Origin: Micromussa lordhowensis
Lineage: Eukaryota > Cnidaria > Anthozoa > Scleractinia > Lobophylliidae
Reading direction: 5' to 3'
NCBI GenBank assembly: GCA_964020085.1
Contig: OZ026597.1
Location: forward strand, 7,444,310-7,508,309
Length of the DNA stretch: 64,000 nucleotides
Positions 36,956-50,700 of this stretch are shown here, in pieces. The first letter of the stretch is position 1. Each line of letters opens with the position of its first letter. Made by a program: the position numbers and the translations under genes. The notes beneath the pieces are model-generated. The model searched no databases. It was not told the DNA's origin and saw nothing but the letters and a program-made list of their open reading frames with translations.

Positions 36956-39067
36956 TGCCTGTAGTAGGCTGGTTACAGCTGTGTTTTTTTTTTACCAGGA
37001 AGAATATTTGTGGTAAAACGTCTGGAAAGGAAGACGACAGAGCCTGCTCTTAAATTCTGAAATCATCATCGCGAAGGGATTGAGGTCTTGTTTACTGCAA
37101 GAGCCTGATTGGATAACTGTCTTTCTGCTTGTTGATTTCTATTATTCCAGGAGTTGCTTTGTATAACACAAGAGAATACTAATTAAACTACTTAGGTGGA
37201 ATAAATCGCGTGGAATTTCGTATTTTTGCATAGTCACGGCCATCTCTTCAAAGTCCACAGGAAAACAATTTTGCCGCGATAATTTAAACTTTTCATGCTT
37301 TGGAGCAAAGCTAAGCACGGGGAATGAACCTAACTCATAACACGGAAAAAGAGGACTAAAGAAATCCTAGGAGCATTCATCCATTTAATACTGAAATATT
37401 CATCACAACACGTAGACTGAAATTTGTCATCGTCCAGCGTCCAGCTCCGAGCGACATTTTTGCAAGGTTTTGCAAGCATTACCGATGAGTTCTTTACGAG
37501 TATGTCCGTGAGCAAATGAAATAGACAATGTCTCGAGAAATTATCGGTTCCTTAAGGACTCACTTTTATCGGGGCTGTGCAATTAAATGAACACATGATT
37601 GATCATCGCAGTTATACACACAACTTAAGCAGTTATGAAATTAAAGGCTGAAAAAAATTCAGGCCTGAACAGGATTCGAACCCATGACCTCTGCGATACC
37701 GGTGCAGAGCTGGTGACTTTGCGAGCTCGTAATATACCCGTGGATGGTGGACCAATTTTCGATATTTTGTTTTACTGTGATTGCTACTACGTCAAAACAG
37801 ACAAATGAAGCAAAACCTGCATCTTTTTTACAAAATTTACTTTTTTAAAAGCACGGTATTTAAATTGTATAACACTGTTTTTTTCTAAAAAGAGATGTTT
37901 CTCAAATACGGCCGTGTTTTACAGACAATTATCAGGTTTTTTAAATTACACGCATCAAAAAGTCATATTACCTTATTTCAAATTGATACACAAGCTCTTT
38001 TTCTTTAACAGCATTTACCGACCTTGGTGTGTTTACGGTTTTTTGGGTGGGGTGTGTTGGTTGAGGCAACTGTAAGAAAACCTTAATTATCTTTATGCTA
38101 ATATCGTTATATGGTTTACGCCCATGATACGTACTGCAAAGGGCGCGGTGTATCTGGACTGTCTTGACAAATAAGTGTAACTTACTCCAGTCAGCATAAA
38201 ATCTAATCAGATTCACACGTATTAGCTCAATAAAACTTGCCAAACTCCAAGCAAAAAATAAACCCTGATACAAGTTTGTTCTTTCTTTAATAAATGCAAA
38301 TTCCCAGTGATGAAGCCAAGCGATGGTAGAAGATTGCGCAAGGAGTTCTTTGAAATTAAACAAAACAAATACATGGTATTTTCTGTTAATAAAAGATTTT
38401 GTTGTGTGAATGAAGAAGATATTGTTTTTATCTTGTCAATGCCTCGTCAGCATAGCGTCACTTTTTCTAACAACTGAACTTTATTTTTCGTAAATAGCAG
38501 CCAAAATAGTGATCTCGCTCGAGTTGATTAAAAGTTTGGCGCAGAAATAATGTTCTTTCCCGACTTCGTCAATATATCTAACTTGACTACGAAACAGCCC
38601 AAAACATCCCTCACAAAAACACATAATGGACAAATCAAAATAAATCCAGCGTGGTCTAAATAATAACATTCAGTCTATAGTTCTGCTCAGGTTATTTCCT
38701 TTCTGTTCCAAAGTCGAACTGCAAGATTTTTTTATTTTATTGCTTGCTTGTTAGCTTTGAGAATAGAACGCGGCTACATCAAAACAAGTGATGAACTGCG
38801 TTACTCTCACAGCCTGACTCGTTAAAAATACACAGACATTGTATGGAGAAAAAAAGCTGCTGATCACGCATAAAGCTCAAAGGATTTGGCTGTCCTCTTG
38901 TATCAGAAGATATCTCAATAACTTACACACACACACAACAATAAGCTCTAAGCCGCCAGTTAATTTCTCCGGGGGGTTCCAGCCCCCAGTGTATCCCCTC
39001 CCCTCCTAGTGTATCCCACTTAGGACATGATTTCCCCCCCCCCCCGCCCTTCACTCTAAGCCCTAAG
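36956..39067. other. spacer between PRDM gene A' promoter and CEP120 3' end
   Basis: It contains the A' promoter side (near 37 kb), a tRNA-like SINE fragment (37640-37740) and the CEP120 3' flank, with a possible minus-strand AATAAA at 38731-38736 and a C-rich stretch at 38970-39050. No additional gene is recognised. Confidence 0.5.
37640..37740 (-). repeat. tRNA-derived SINE-like fragment
   Basis: On the minus strand the sequence 'gaggtcatgggttcgaatcc' contains a canonical RNA polymerase III B box (GGTTCGAATCC, 37672-37682), then 'tgttcaggcct'. No complete A box or full tRNA cloverleaf is seen, so it is a SINE remnant and not a tRNA gene. Confidence 0.6.
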
Positions 39068-42000
39068 TCAGGAGCCTTTGCTAGCTGTAGCGTCGCGGAT
39101 TTGTCTATCCAGTTCAACTATGATGCGATCGTCTGTGGTGTAAACTCCTGTGTGGAGTAAAGTGTCTCGTTCTTCAATCAGTTTAGCAATCCTGCTATCT
39201 ACATCTTCTTCGTCATCTTCATGGACAGATGTAAGTCCAGCTGAAGGTCTCACGTTCCTTCTCTGCGACGAATTAGCGGCAGATGTTTTCACTGGGTCTT
39301 CAGCAGGTTCTGGGTTCAGACGAGCTTTCGCTTCTTCTTGTTGTTTTAGTCTATGGAGTAGAGGAAGGGAAATTAAAAAACGACCACTGAAATGAGCGAA
39401 ACAATATGACAAATTAAGGTAATAATCTGTCAATTTTACGGTGTATGTAAAATCTCGTTAGGGAAAACTCTGGCAACTATATAAAACAAGTTTTCACTGG
39501 AATGTGACCAAGTTCCAATAACGCTCTTGTAAAATCAGATTTAACCGGAATCTAAAACAGATTTGTGTTGGATTTACTTTACATGTAAAACAAATAATTT
39601 CCAAAACTGCTAATGGCAGCGCAGAACTGAAAGAAACCTTTTTTTCCAATTTGGTATAAAATTGCAATAGAGGACCCTGATTACTTACCTGGATAACTCA
39701 AGTTTAATTTCCTCTAGTGTTTCCTTTTCCGATTTTACAACCTAAAAGAGAAAAAATACAACTGCAGTCTCAGTATTTCGCTTATAATAATCAGCATCCT
39801 GTCACATGATGTCTCTACCTCTTTTTCTTCAGCGGCGAGATAGCGCAGGCGCATGTGTTCCAGTTCCTGCTCTTGCTTTTTAAGCCGCGCTCTGGCCGCA
39901 GTCTGTTCCTGCTGTTTAAGTCGCGCCAGTTCCCTCAGCGCTCGGCCCCACTGCCGTTTATAATGAATCTTCGACTTGTTGGCTGTTTCTAGCTTACGTT
40001 CAAGTTCTGTCTGTGAGGAGAAGAGACACAAGAAACTTTTAGTTCTTTGTAGAAATAAAGTAAATTCTCTGTAAAAAGCGCTGGAATTTTATCGTGTTAA
40101 TCACCTTTTCTATTTTCAAAAGGTTGATTTCAGATTCTAGTTTCACTTCAGGTTTTGTCAGCTGCTGTTCCTTGTAAGCCATGAACTCGTTTTCCTTTGT
40201 TTGAAATCGCTTCTCCGCTTCGTACACCTAACCAAAATATGACAGTTAACAAGATGGAACACATTTTACAAAATGACAGTGGCTTTTGATTAAGTGTAAT
40301 ACTGAAAACCAAAATGAAACTGATAACACGAAGCCAATAAAAACGTGAATCGTTCAAAAAGCGCAATGAGCCAATCGCAACACTGATAAAATCTTGCAAC
40401 CGCAATCTGCGCTGGAAAACATCTAACCAAGTGTCAAGCGCGGGAAAACTTCTGCCAAGCGCGGAAAATAAGCAACTGGTGGCGGGTCCGGTGCCAAGCA
40501 GCAAGCGCGGGTAAACATCTAACCATTGCCAAGTGCCAAGCGCGGGAAAAGGTGTAACTGCGCCAAGCGCGGGAAAACATGCAACCGGTGCCAGGAGCAA
40601 GAAAAGTTGTGTGTTTATAAATAGAAAGCAAAATGTTCTGTTCTTTATTTTAGGTCAGATCACTTGTTACTTACTTGCTCCACTAGTCTCTGTTTCTGTT
40701 GTTCCAGGTCTTTCACTTTCATCCTTCAAATAAAATTATTAGCATCTAAGTTTGAAACCTTCGGAGCTTCCCTTCTGACGCTCGCTCTACATACCAGAGC
40801 CGTGACCATCACTAGTGATAGTGAAATACAATTGGAATCTGATCAAATGTCAATCTTCTATCATTTAAAATGGACGACGCCTCCTCCCTGAAGCTAGCGC
40901 ACGAACGTAGCCGACCGAATTTAGTTGAACAACTTCTTGACAACACAAACACCATTGACCAAAAAGGAAAACATTATTTTTTTATGACAGACACAGCAAC
41001 AAACTGACATGTCTACAAATGTGTCGTCAATTTCTTGCCGAGATCTCAATTACTTTTATGTGCAAAAAAATTAAGTATTACCATGGTATTTATAGTCGGT
41101 AGTGACGTCGTGAAGGTGTCAACCATAAGAGATGTACGCTTTACCCTTACTCAGAAGGAACGTATTCATATACTGGTTTAACTTCTAAAATTCGTCTTGA
41201 AAAAAACCATCATACGGTATTTCAAATCGACTTGTTTTCTGGTAGGTGAGGCGCAGGCGTTTTCTTGGTCAGCGGGTCGATCAATTCAAGGTAAGCACTT
41301 GGTGTATCCCTTATCATAGTGTATTTAGAACGTAGCATAGTATATTTATCCTTATTATAGTGTATTAGATACACTGTAATATCTGGAAGTGATACATGAA
41401 GTACTTAGGCAATTCAATCTCGACCGCTTACCAAGAAACGCCAGCAATTCAGTATTGTAGCTAGGGCACTACAAGCTAAGGATGACATCCCAGATCTATG
41501 CATTTATTTCTGCATACAATCACAGAGTAGGAAAGGTATGTTATATCACTGAACCTCTCCATTTCCACTTGATGTGAACAGTCATCTTTCATTCTCCGAG
41601 CTGCCTCTCTCATCTCTGTCATCTTTCTGTCGTGCTCTCGTTCAAGTTCGTCTTTCATGTGCATCACCTGGGAGGCGACAAAAATAAATAGACTTTCTTG
41701 TGGAAATAAAGGCCATTTGTTGGCGGATCAGAGCAGTAGTAATGAGAATTCTGAACTTAGAACAACCGATACATTCCGGAAAGTCTCTGATATTGCGTAC
41801 GAAATTTCGACAATCTAAGTTACGCTTATTGATCATTTCTTAATTTTCTGATCCAAGAAAAATAACTCCTCTTTTTCCTTTATGGTTAATTATTGCAATC
41901 AGGAGCTCCGCTTTTAGTCTTGGCTAAAACGATGTATTATGGTAATCAATCCCAAGACCGTGGTGAGTTTTGATTCGGATATTTGACTACCATGATTTTG

Positions 42001-44619
42001 AAGGCAGGCGGGATTAAAGCGGGGTAGCCTTGTGGTTCACCAATGGACAGAACGGCCAAAAGAAAGAACGGCCAGTCTTTGAGGCTGGGTTGGTTAATCA
42101 TTATCAGATAGTTCTTGTCACTATTAGAGTCTAAAGTGCATAAATCGCACGGAATAGTTGAACCGGAGAAGTGATACTGGCTTGGCAAGAGGCTAACCTA
42201 CATTGAACTCGCATCCCATCTAGGGGGAGCAGCAATACCACAAGTGGCCCCCCTGCTATCGGCAGAAACCCGCGGGGTTAATCGCATTCTTGAACCTCAA
42301 AAATAGATCTACTTTTAGGATGTCGAGGCCCTCAAGGAAGTGCCAAAATATAAAATACTGGCCGGATAGTAATCTAGATACAAAAAACCTGAGAGTATGC
42401 TCTGACAGTGAACAAGAATAAAATGAAAAACAAAACCAAAACATAATTTTACACACCTGTGTCTCGCTTGCAGACAACTGTTTTTCTCTCCTTTCCAGAT
42501 CAGCAATGGATTGTTTGAGCTTTTCTTCCAGTCGAGAATATTCCTCAAGCTAAATTAAAGAAAACGTACATTACAACCTAACTCCATCCTGTCTATATAT
42601 TCAAATTCAAATTTTATAGAAAAGCTACAAAAACGATTGCAGTTTCTTATATTTTACCTTTTTCTTAACCATTAGTTCGCGTTCTTTGTCACGTCGTTTC
42701 CATTCCTCTGCGAGAGTTTTCATGTGCGAGGTTTCTCGCTGTTGCATCTGTCGAGGAAACAGCACAGTGTTACAGTAAGCAGCCAAAACCTGACTAAAAT
42801 TACGGGTATGATCGTGTTCGGAAGACGATCAACAACTTAGTAGTTTAGCTTTCGGATACCTTGTTGATGTGATCACTCTTAGCTTAACGCCCTAAACAAC
42901 ACACAATACAGAATGGCCCTTTAACTTTGCCCTATGTCATATAGCGGCGGACGTAGAAGTTATATATGAGCGTGAAGGCCTCACGCTTTTCCTCAAGATT
43001 CTAAGGGTAAAGAAACCTTGTTTAACAGTCCTAAGTGTAACGAATATATATAAAAAAATGAAACTGGTGCGCTGCGTCAGCGAGCAAGTGAAACAATAGC
43101 CCATTGTCAACATCAAGTTGACCGCCGTAGAGTAGATTTGGGAAATTGATGTTTTGAGCTTTTGTTCAGTGGGAGCATTTCTGCTCAGATAGTCACGAGT
43201 TGTTAATAAGCTACCGTAAGTGTATAAGGAGAATGCCAGTCAGTGTCTTTCCGCTAAAATCGTTTGTTAGGCCACCCTGACCAACATAAAGACAACCCAA
43301 CTGTGTCAACAATTGGATAAAATTTTGTTTCACCTGTGCTTGAAACAGTTCTTCCTGTTGTTCTTTCCACAGTTCCAGTTCTAACGCGGCCTTGTACGCT
43401 GCTGTGTCACGTGGGTCAGTAACAGGAGGAGGAGGAGGACTGGGTTGAGCGGGCGGAACTCGCTGCGGCTCGGCTAGAGGAATGGCACTAGAGGTCTGGC
43501 TGCTCTCAAGTGAAGAGGACAAACTGTACTAAAGTAATAAACAGGAACGTTATTATTCTACTCACGATACAACGAAAAACTTGGACATATTGAATGACTT
43601 AATTATTCTGCGTTCTTGGAATGTTAATTGGCAGTATTTTGATCTATACTGTATGATTATGTAACACAGAAAAATGTGTAATACAAATTAACCATTATCA
43701 ACCTGAGAGGCAGAATCACGTGCCAATTTGACACGCAAAATTCTTCCCAAGTTTTCCCCGATAGCAAGTTCGCTTAAATTCAAGGTTTAACACTGAATAA
43801 ATATCCCTCCCCTCCCCTCCCCTAGCTCCAACTTACTTCATTTGCTCCCATCAATCGCTGTAAGTTTACTGGGCCCAGGTCCTCTAGTCCAAGAACCACG
43901 TGCAGCTCACCGATTTTCCGGCCGGGTCTAACAAAGGCAGAAATGGAGTTCAAGTATAATTGCATGGTGACTAACGATGAGATCTGTTAAGCTTGGATAC
44001 AGTTCAAACGCTATTTCCTCAACGGATAAGTAAGCAATTCTACATTCGGCGGTATCTCGAGATTTGTATGCAGCAACGTTTTCCCGCCATAATGTGTCAC
44101 GTCTGTCACAGCTTCCAGATGTTACCCGCCATAATGTGCCGTGTTCGTCGCACCTTCTAGCTTTTTCCCGCTAAAAACTCAAGATGGGATAAACGATTAC
44201 TCAAACATATCCAACAGCTACGTGATATTCAAGGGCTACAGACAGAGGTAGATACAAAGATTCACAGAAGCATGCATTTTGCCGGAAATACCGGTAACAT
44301 TTGTGACCCTTTTTAGTTTTAGGAGTAATCGTATCTATAACAAAATTCTCGATCGTGATTGGTTCTCCGCGCGCCTATTTGTCACGTAATCGGCGCGCGA
44401 TCACGTGGGTGTCCAATTACAGGTGTCCGATTTGAACTTTTTGTAATCGGACACCTGTAATTGGATACCCACGTGATTTTCACGTCAATTACACGCGCTT
44501 TAATGGTTTCCTTAGCAAAGTTTTCTACAGTTTTCAAAACTTAGGAAAAGCGCTACAGACGTTTTCGCTCAAAAGAAGTTCTCAAAAGACATTTTTAATT
44601 TCGAAATTTGTTATAGATA

Positions 44620-44668
<49 letters not shown>

Positions 44669-44669
44669 C

Positions 44670-44706
<37 letters not shown>

Positions 44707-44728
44707 TCCGAGTTTGAAATTTCTCGCT

Positions 44729-44769
<41 letters not shown>

Positions 44770-47700
44770 TTACTTATCTATCCCCCTCATGAAATTGTCC
44801 CAAAATAGAGTTCCATTGTCATTCTTTGTTTTCAAGTGGAATACAATTTATGACAAGAGAGTTTCACATACTTTTCTGTGGTAAATATCACTACCCTCTC
44901 ACTGTAAATCTGCCTGTATCCAGCCACTTCTTTAGCCTAAAATAAGGACACGAGCATTACATCGAGTCACTTAGAATCACTACAATTGTACGTCAAAACA
45001 TAAAATTTGCACTTATATCTGGACGAGCATTTCACTGATCAGCAACGGGAGGAAACTTTTGACAGCTGGAATAAGATACGATAAGACCATAGACGGAGAG
45101 GGTACATTAAATAGGCAAGGAATGAGATTTTCACACAGTCAGGAGTTTGGTATGAGAGGATGATTTTTCTGTAAGCGACAAAGACATAATACTCAGAACA
45201 TACATGTCAGCTTCTTATTTACCTGTGACAAGACTTGAACTTTATCTGCAGCTAACACAGTGGCCAGTGATGAACTTGATACTCCAATCAGGACATTCCC
45301 AGCCATGTTGTCTTTGTGCCACACCTCAATTATAAGAGGAACTCTGTAGTAAGAGCGCAAAAACATTATAGAACCAAACATGCTTCATAAATGTTATAAC
45401 TTTAGAACATGACAGAATCTTCAGTTTTACAAACCTTGTGAGAGTTTCTTGAAGCAGCCGTGGAGAGGCAGCAAAGTCGAAAGCACAGAACGATTTTGGG
45501 AGTAGAACTTCCATGCTGCGCTGGACTTGTACTGGGGGACTGGTCATAACAGGTGCTGAGCTGCCGAAGAATGGGTATGTATACCTGGCAAGGACAGAAA
45601 GCACATTTAAACACTGGAATTCCCAGGAGATAATTCTGAAAAAAAAAGGATGGAAAATATTTTTGGTCGAAAACTCACCTGAGAAAACAGTTAACAGGAG
45701 ACGTAACATCAAGGTTTGCAATGCTGCGCAGGTCAATGGAAAAACAGAAATGGTGAGCTGATGGATCAAGTGGTAGCCTGGTTCCAAGTAAAGGAACACT
45801 GCTGGGGCCTGGGGCTGGTATTTGAGACTGAGGAGCCTGGCCTGTAATTTTGGTCTTCTTGGGAGGAGATTCCTACAAAATGTTTTGTACATTAACCAGG
45901 TGTCACGATTTAAAAACGTAAAAGGTTACCACACTAAAATATACCTTGTGAGTCCCAGCAGTTATCCCACCTCCAGGCTTTTCTTGGCCACTTTGTGGGG
46001 TGCTGGATCGTGGTCGGGGTGGTGTGTCATCTGGGTGCTCTCCAGCCATCTCTGTCTCTGGTCCTTTCCTAGATTCTCTTGGTTTTCCTCTAGGAGGGGA
46101 GCCTGAGACCTGTTTTAGAGCTGACTTGCCTCCATAAGGCATGTTGCCTGCTCCAGTTGTCTGCTCCTTAGGATAAATGAAAACAAAAGAGTTGACAAAT
46201 CATGATAACATGAAAATAAGCCAGTACAGCAGTAGTGATAACCACTGACTGACTGAAGATGAAAGACATAGTTCATTTCAAGCTTTTGTACGGTCTAAAA
46301 ATGAATAATCAATGATTCAGAAATCACATGATGAATATGCACTTCTCAGAATTCAATTCATGAAATTTCTTGAAAACATGTCTGCTGTAAATCTTCAGTG
46401 GAACAATGTTCTGGTCCAAACATACTAAGTCCCTTTTCATAACACAATGAACCTTCAGGGACTAACCTCAAATGGAAAGTTGCAATAACCTCTTGTTAAT
46501 TGTACATAATATATTGACAAGTTTTGAACAAAGAAGCTATTAAGCAGTCTGACTAGTTTTTATTAATTCGCGATTGTTTTATTTATGACTTCAATGTATT
46601 CAAAGTTTACTTGTCTCAATATACTCACCCCTCTCCCAGCTAAAATTGGTGATGATGCACTGGCGACATTCCCTACAACATCTTGTACTTCATATCTAAG
46701 TGACACTGACACCCCAACAGCGGGCTCTGAATCATCTACTGCTCCAGAAGACTGATGAGTGCGACCAGGCGACAGCAGAGGAAACAGCTGTTCAATCACA
46801 GCTGGTATGGTTAATGTTTGCTGGTCATCAAGAAGGCCTTGAAAAGAGACAACTGCTCTTCCTAACGATTGGTCCCCACTACACAAATGGATCTAAAAGC
46901 AAAGACTTAAAGTCACCACAGGCAAATTGGGCCATACGGATTACCAAAAGATTTTACAGAGAAGAAAAGGAACACAAAGGAACACTCTCAAGTCATCCAG
47001 TATTGTCTGAATATTGCCTAGCTTAGTGTTGATGGCATGGGTGGTGAGGTTATTCTGAAGTAATTTAATCTATTATAACATTAGTTACAGTAATTCAGAG
47101 GGCCATTTACTAAAATCAGATGGTCAGATTTCTCTTTTGCCAGCCCAATAATTTTCCAAGTATTGGACCAGGCACTGTCCCAAATGATCCCACACAGCCA
47201 CTCTTGAATGTTTTCTTGCAGAATTGTGGCTTTCCTCATCGTTTTCTTTTCTTCCTACTTTCTTCTCATTGTGGTTTTTAAAAATGTTAGACAGGAGTAA
47301 ATACTAAGTTACTCTCAACAGTCCTTAATTGGGGGTTTCTTTCTTGATAGTTAATGTTTTCAATTGTGTATAATAAATCTCTTATCAACCAAGCTTGCTC
47401 AGTTTTGTACTGTGAGAATATCAGCCCTAGCTGAATATCAGCATCTACAATAAGGGGTGCAAGTCTATAAGTCACAGATGTACCTACATGAATACGAAAC
47501 AATCAACTTCTAAAGCAAAAATGCCTTGATTCAACCTAAATTCTCATAAGATAAGTTAAACAAAATTTATAAAGAAATGATCTTATGAGAACTTGAATGT
47601 TGATGTCAGGTTTTAAGTAGCTGATCACTCTATCTAAGTATACCTCCAGTCCTGGATGTTGTGTAAAGAATGCTTTCAGAACCTCTAATTTACTGCTGAT

Positions 47701-50700
47701 TCTTACTGAAGCTCGCTCAGCAGGAAAATTAGGTTGGAGAAGATCCTGAAAGACTTCATTTGTAACATCATTGCTGAGTAATGAGTAATAAAAGTAGAAT
47801 CCACCTCCAAGGTTTGGGTCAGACAAGGGGAATGTAGATGGGATCAACTGTGAATCAAATGTAAGAACATCATAGATTATAAACATCACCTGGCTGGTTC
47901 AGCAGTTTTGAAAACATGCTGCACATTCAGACTGTAGTGATTTCTATAAGACTTGAAGTGGGTAACTTTCCTAAACCCATCACAGCCTTGAAATAAATGT
48001 GCGTATTAAGAGAGCACCATATAAGAACTTCCCCAAGTGGACCAACTTTTGAAAGCTGTAACATATAGCCAGCAATTCAAAACAGAATACCCACTGGAGT
48101 TCTGGCAGTTGCCAGTTCTTATTGAGAATCTTTCAACTTCCTTAAAACTATTCCAAAGATCTTGCAACGATCTTTGCATTTAGATCTTTGAGCAAGATCT
48201 TCAAGGATGCCACTCACTGAAATTACAAAATCTGGCTACTGGTACTGTCTAGTAGGTTAAGTCTTAAATAAAAAAAGATGAATTCAAGTCAAACAAGTTT
48301 ACCTTTGCTAAATTGGAGGCTAGTCCTATAGTGACAGACAATATAAAGGTGTCATTGTCTTCTAGTTGTGGTCCAATTTCATAATATCCTTGCTCTTCAT
48401 TCAGGAACAAATGTATTGCTTCAGATTCTGGTTTTCTTTCTGAAGCAGGTCTTGGTTCTCTCCCTTGAAGAGAAATAAAACATTGGATTACCACATCCCT
48501 GCTTAATGCAGTACTCACCTTCAAATCACTTATATGTCAGCCTTGAAAAAAATGAGATATATAACAGTTAATTGTTGCATTGTATTCTCATTATTAAAAT
48601 GGAAGACGCTGGTTAGAAATGTGTGTAAAGTTTTGAACCAACATTCAATAACAATACTTTTTTGTACATGTAGGTGCTGACTATTTCCAATGTCAATGAT
48701 GATTACTGTTATACTATGCTTTTACACAGCCACACATGTAGGTATTGTAATCTTGAATGACGTTATTTATCATCAATTCTAAGTAATTCAATGGTAGTAA
48801 AGAAAACGAAGACCCCGAAAACAAAGACCTAAGATCAAAGACCCCAAAACACGAAAATGAAAAGCCTTCATCAAGAAAGCAAAGACCCCAAAACACGAAA
48901 ACAAACAGCCCTGATCAAGAAAACGAAGACCCCAAAACAAGGAAACAAAGACCCTGAAAAGAAAGATAAGTCAATCATAAATCTGGAAAAATGCCACTAA
49001 AAATGCTTAACTCTTGCCTCACTAAAATGCTTGGAACAATGCTAGCATAATGTACTGTGAGAACCCTTTTTTACCAGTTATTCCCATTTAGAGTATAAAA
49101 TGCATGATAGTAAAAAGAAAAGAATAAAAATAAAATCCTGCTGAGCATTAATTCTTCCAAGGTTATTTGGTTTTATCAAATGAGTTGATAATGTGAATTG
49201 GCCACCGTAAAGAGATTCGAAAGCTAATGTTTTGAGCATTAGCCTTTTGTCGGAGCGAGATGAATCTCTTTAAGGTGGCCAATTCACATTATCAGCTCAG
49301 TTGATAAAACCAAATTATCTTGTAATACTCTCCACTGATACAGCACCACAGTTTCTTTAGAAACTTAACACCCTTATTCTTCCTAGGTGTTTGTTTACAG
49401 GCCGACATTCTCTAGTGAAATGTGACTTTTCATAAGGACATTTAACCCAGAATTTAACACGCTGACATGGTGATTCACATTCCAAAAGCGTGCTTTCAAA
49501 AATGGCTTTTTGCCAAATTTGCAGAACATATCAGTCAGTTTACCAGAGGATGCAGTTAATGCCCCTAGAAAATGTAGAAGATGCTTCATGTAGTTTTCTT
49601 GTTTTGGGGTCTTCATGTTTCATGCTATGCTAAAACATTCCAATACAACATGATGTGATATGATGCACTGCGATATAATGCAAATGTACTTATCACTAGT
49701 CCATCCAATGTGGAATCATTTACAGAGATAATTTACATACCTAATCAGAAATTGCCTTTTTTTCCTTATCTTGAAACATAAAATTTTAGAAAGCCCGACA
49801 TCGCAGATCTTCGTGTTCTGTTGTGTTTTTTGCTTTCATGTTTTGGGTCTTCGTTTTCGTGTTTTGGGGTCTTTGCTTTTGTTTTGAGGTCTTTGTTTTC
49901 TTGATCAGGGGTCTTCGTTTTCATGTTTTGGGGTCTTCAAGCTTAGGTTTTCGTTTCCGAGGTCTTTATTTTTTTTACTACGACCGTAATTCAACTAACT
50001 TACTGTCTCCTTGTTGTGTCTGCTGTTGTTGACCAGCAGAAGCTTGACTTTCAGCTGGTTTAGATTGTGAGTCATCCTCCAGTGATAGCATCAGCTTCAC
50101 CTCTGGTTTCAATCGCTGGTACTTTGTGCTCAGAAGGGAGTGCCATTGTGCTCTCTGTAACAATGTTGGCATTTTCATTTCCATTAGATCAAAATACTAA
50201 CTCTCCTAACTGATTGCAATACATTTGTTCAATGATAGTTCATTCAGAGAAATCCGATGGGAAATTGTACAGTATATCATCTAAGACTAGTAGTAATCAA
50301 AGATTATAAGAGTGTGTTCAACGCCGTCACTTTAATATAATTATATACCTTAAATGATTTCACTAGCTGACTTTCAACCTCTGTCAGTTGCTAAAATCAA
50401 CATTTTTCATCAACAACTGAGGTTTTTCAGACAGATATGCATAGTGTCAAAGTCTATGCCAGTAAAGAGGTCCCCTATATAAACAACAATTTGTCAATAT
50501 GTTGTATGATGGCAGTGCATCTTCAAATTTAGTGCTAAATATTCTCACAGCATAAAAGCTAGTTATTTTTTACGTACATTATTCTAAGCTGGAGGCACAA
50601 ATATAAGCAAACATTTGCAATTGCATGTTTGTTTATAGTAAACAAACTCTATGTGATTGATTTGTTTTTAATGAGTATTTCCTCTGATGAATACTGCTGA

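Noticed and set aside
37672..37682. tRNA gene suggested by a perfect B box.
   Set aside because: There is no A box or acceptor stem at the right distance; it fits a SINE remnant.
45326..45892. 188-residue minus-strand frame overlapping CEP120 exons.
   Set aside because: It reads exon sequence out of frame; the true frames there give the conserved [11 protein letters not shown] and [11 protein letters not shown] blocks.
50350..50391. A 42-base stretch on the minus strand ([14 protein letters not shown]) with plausible splice signals, as an extra CEP120 exon.
   Set aside because: Joining the exons at 51477 and 50004 directly reproduces the spacing in known CEP120 proteins, and the extra 14 residues have no counterpart.
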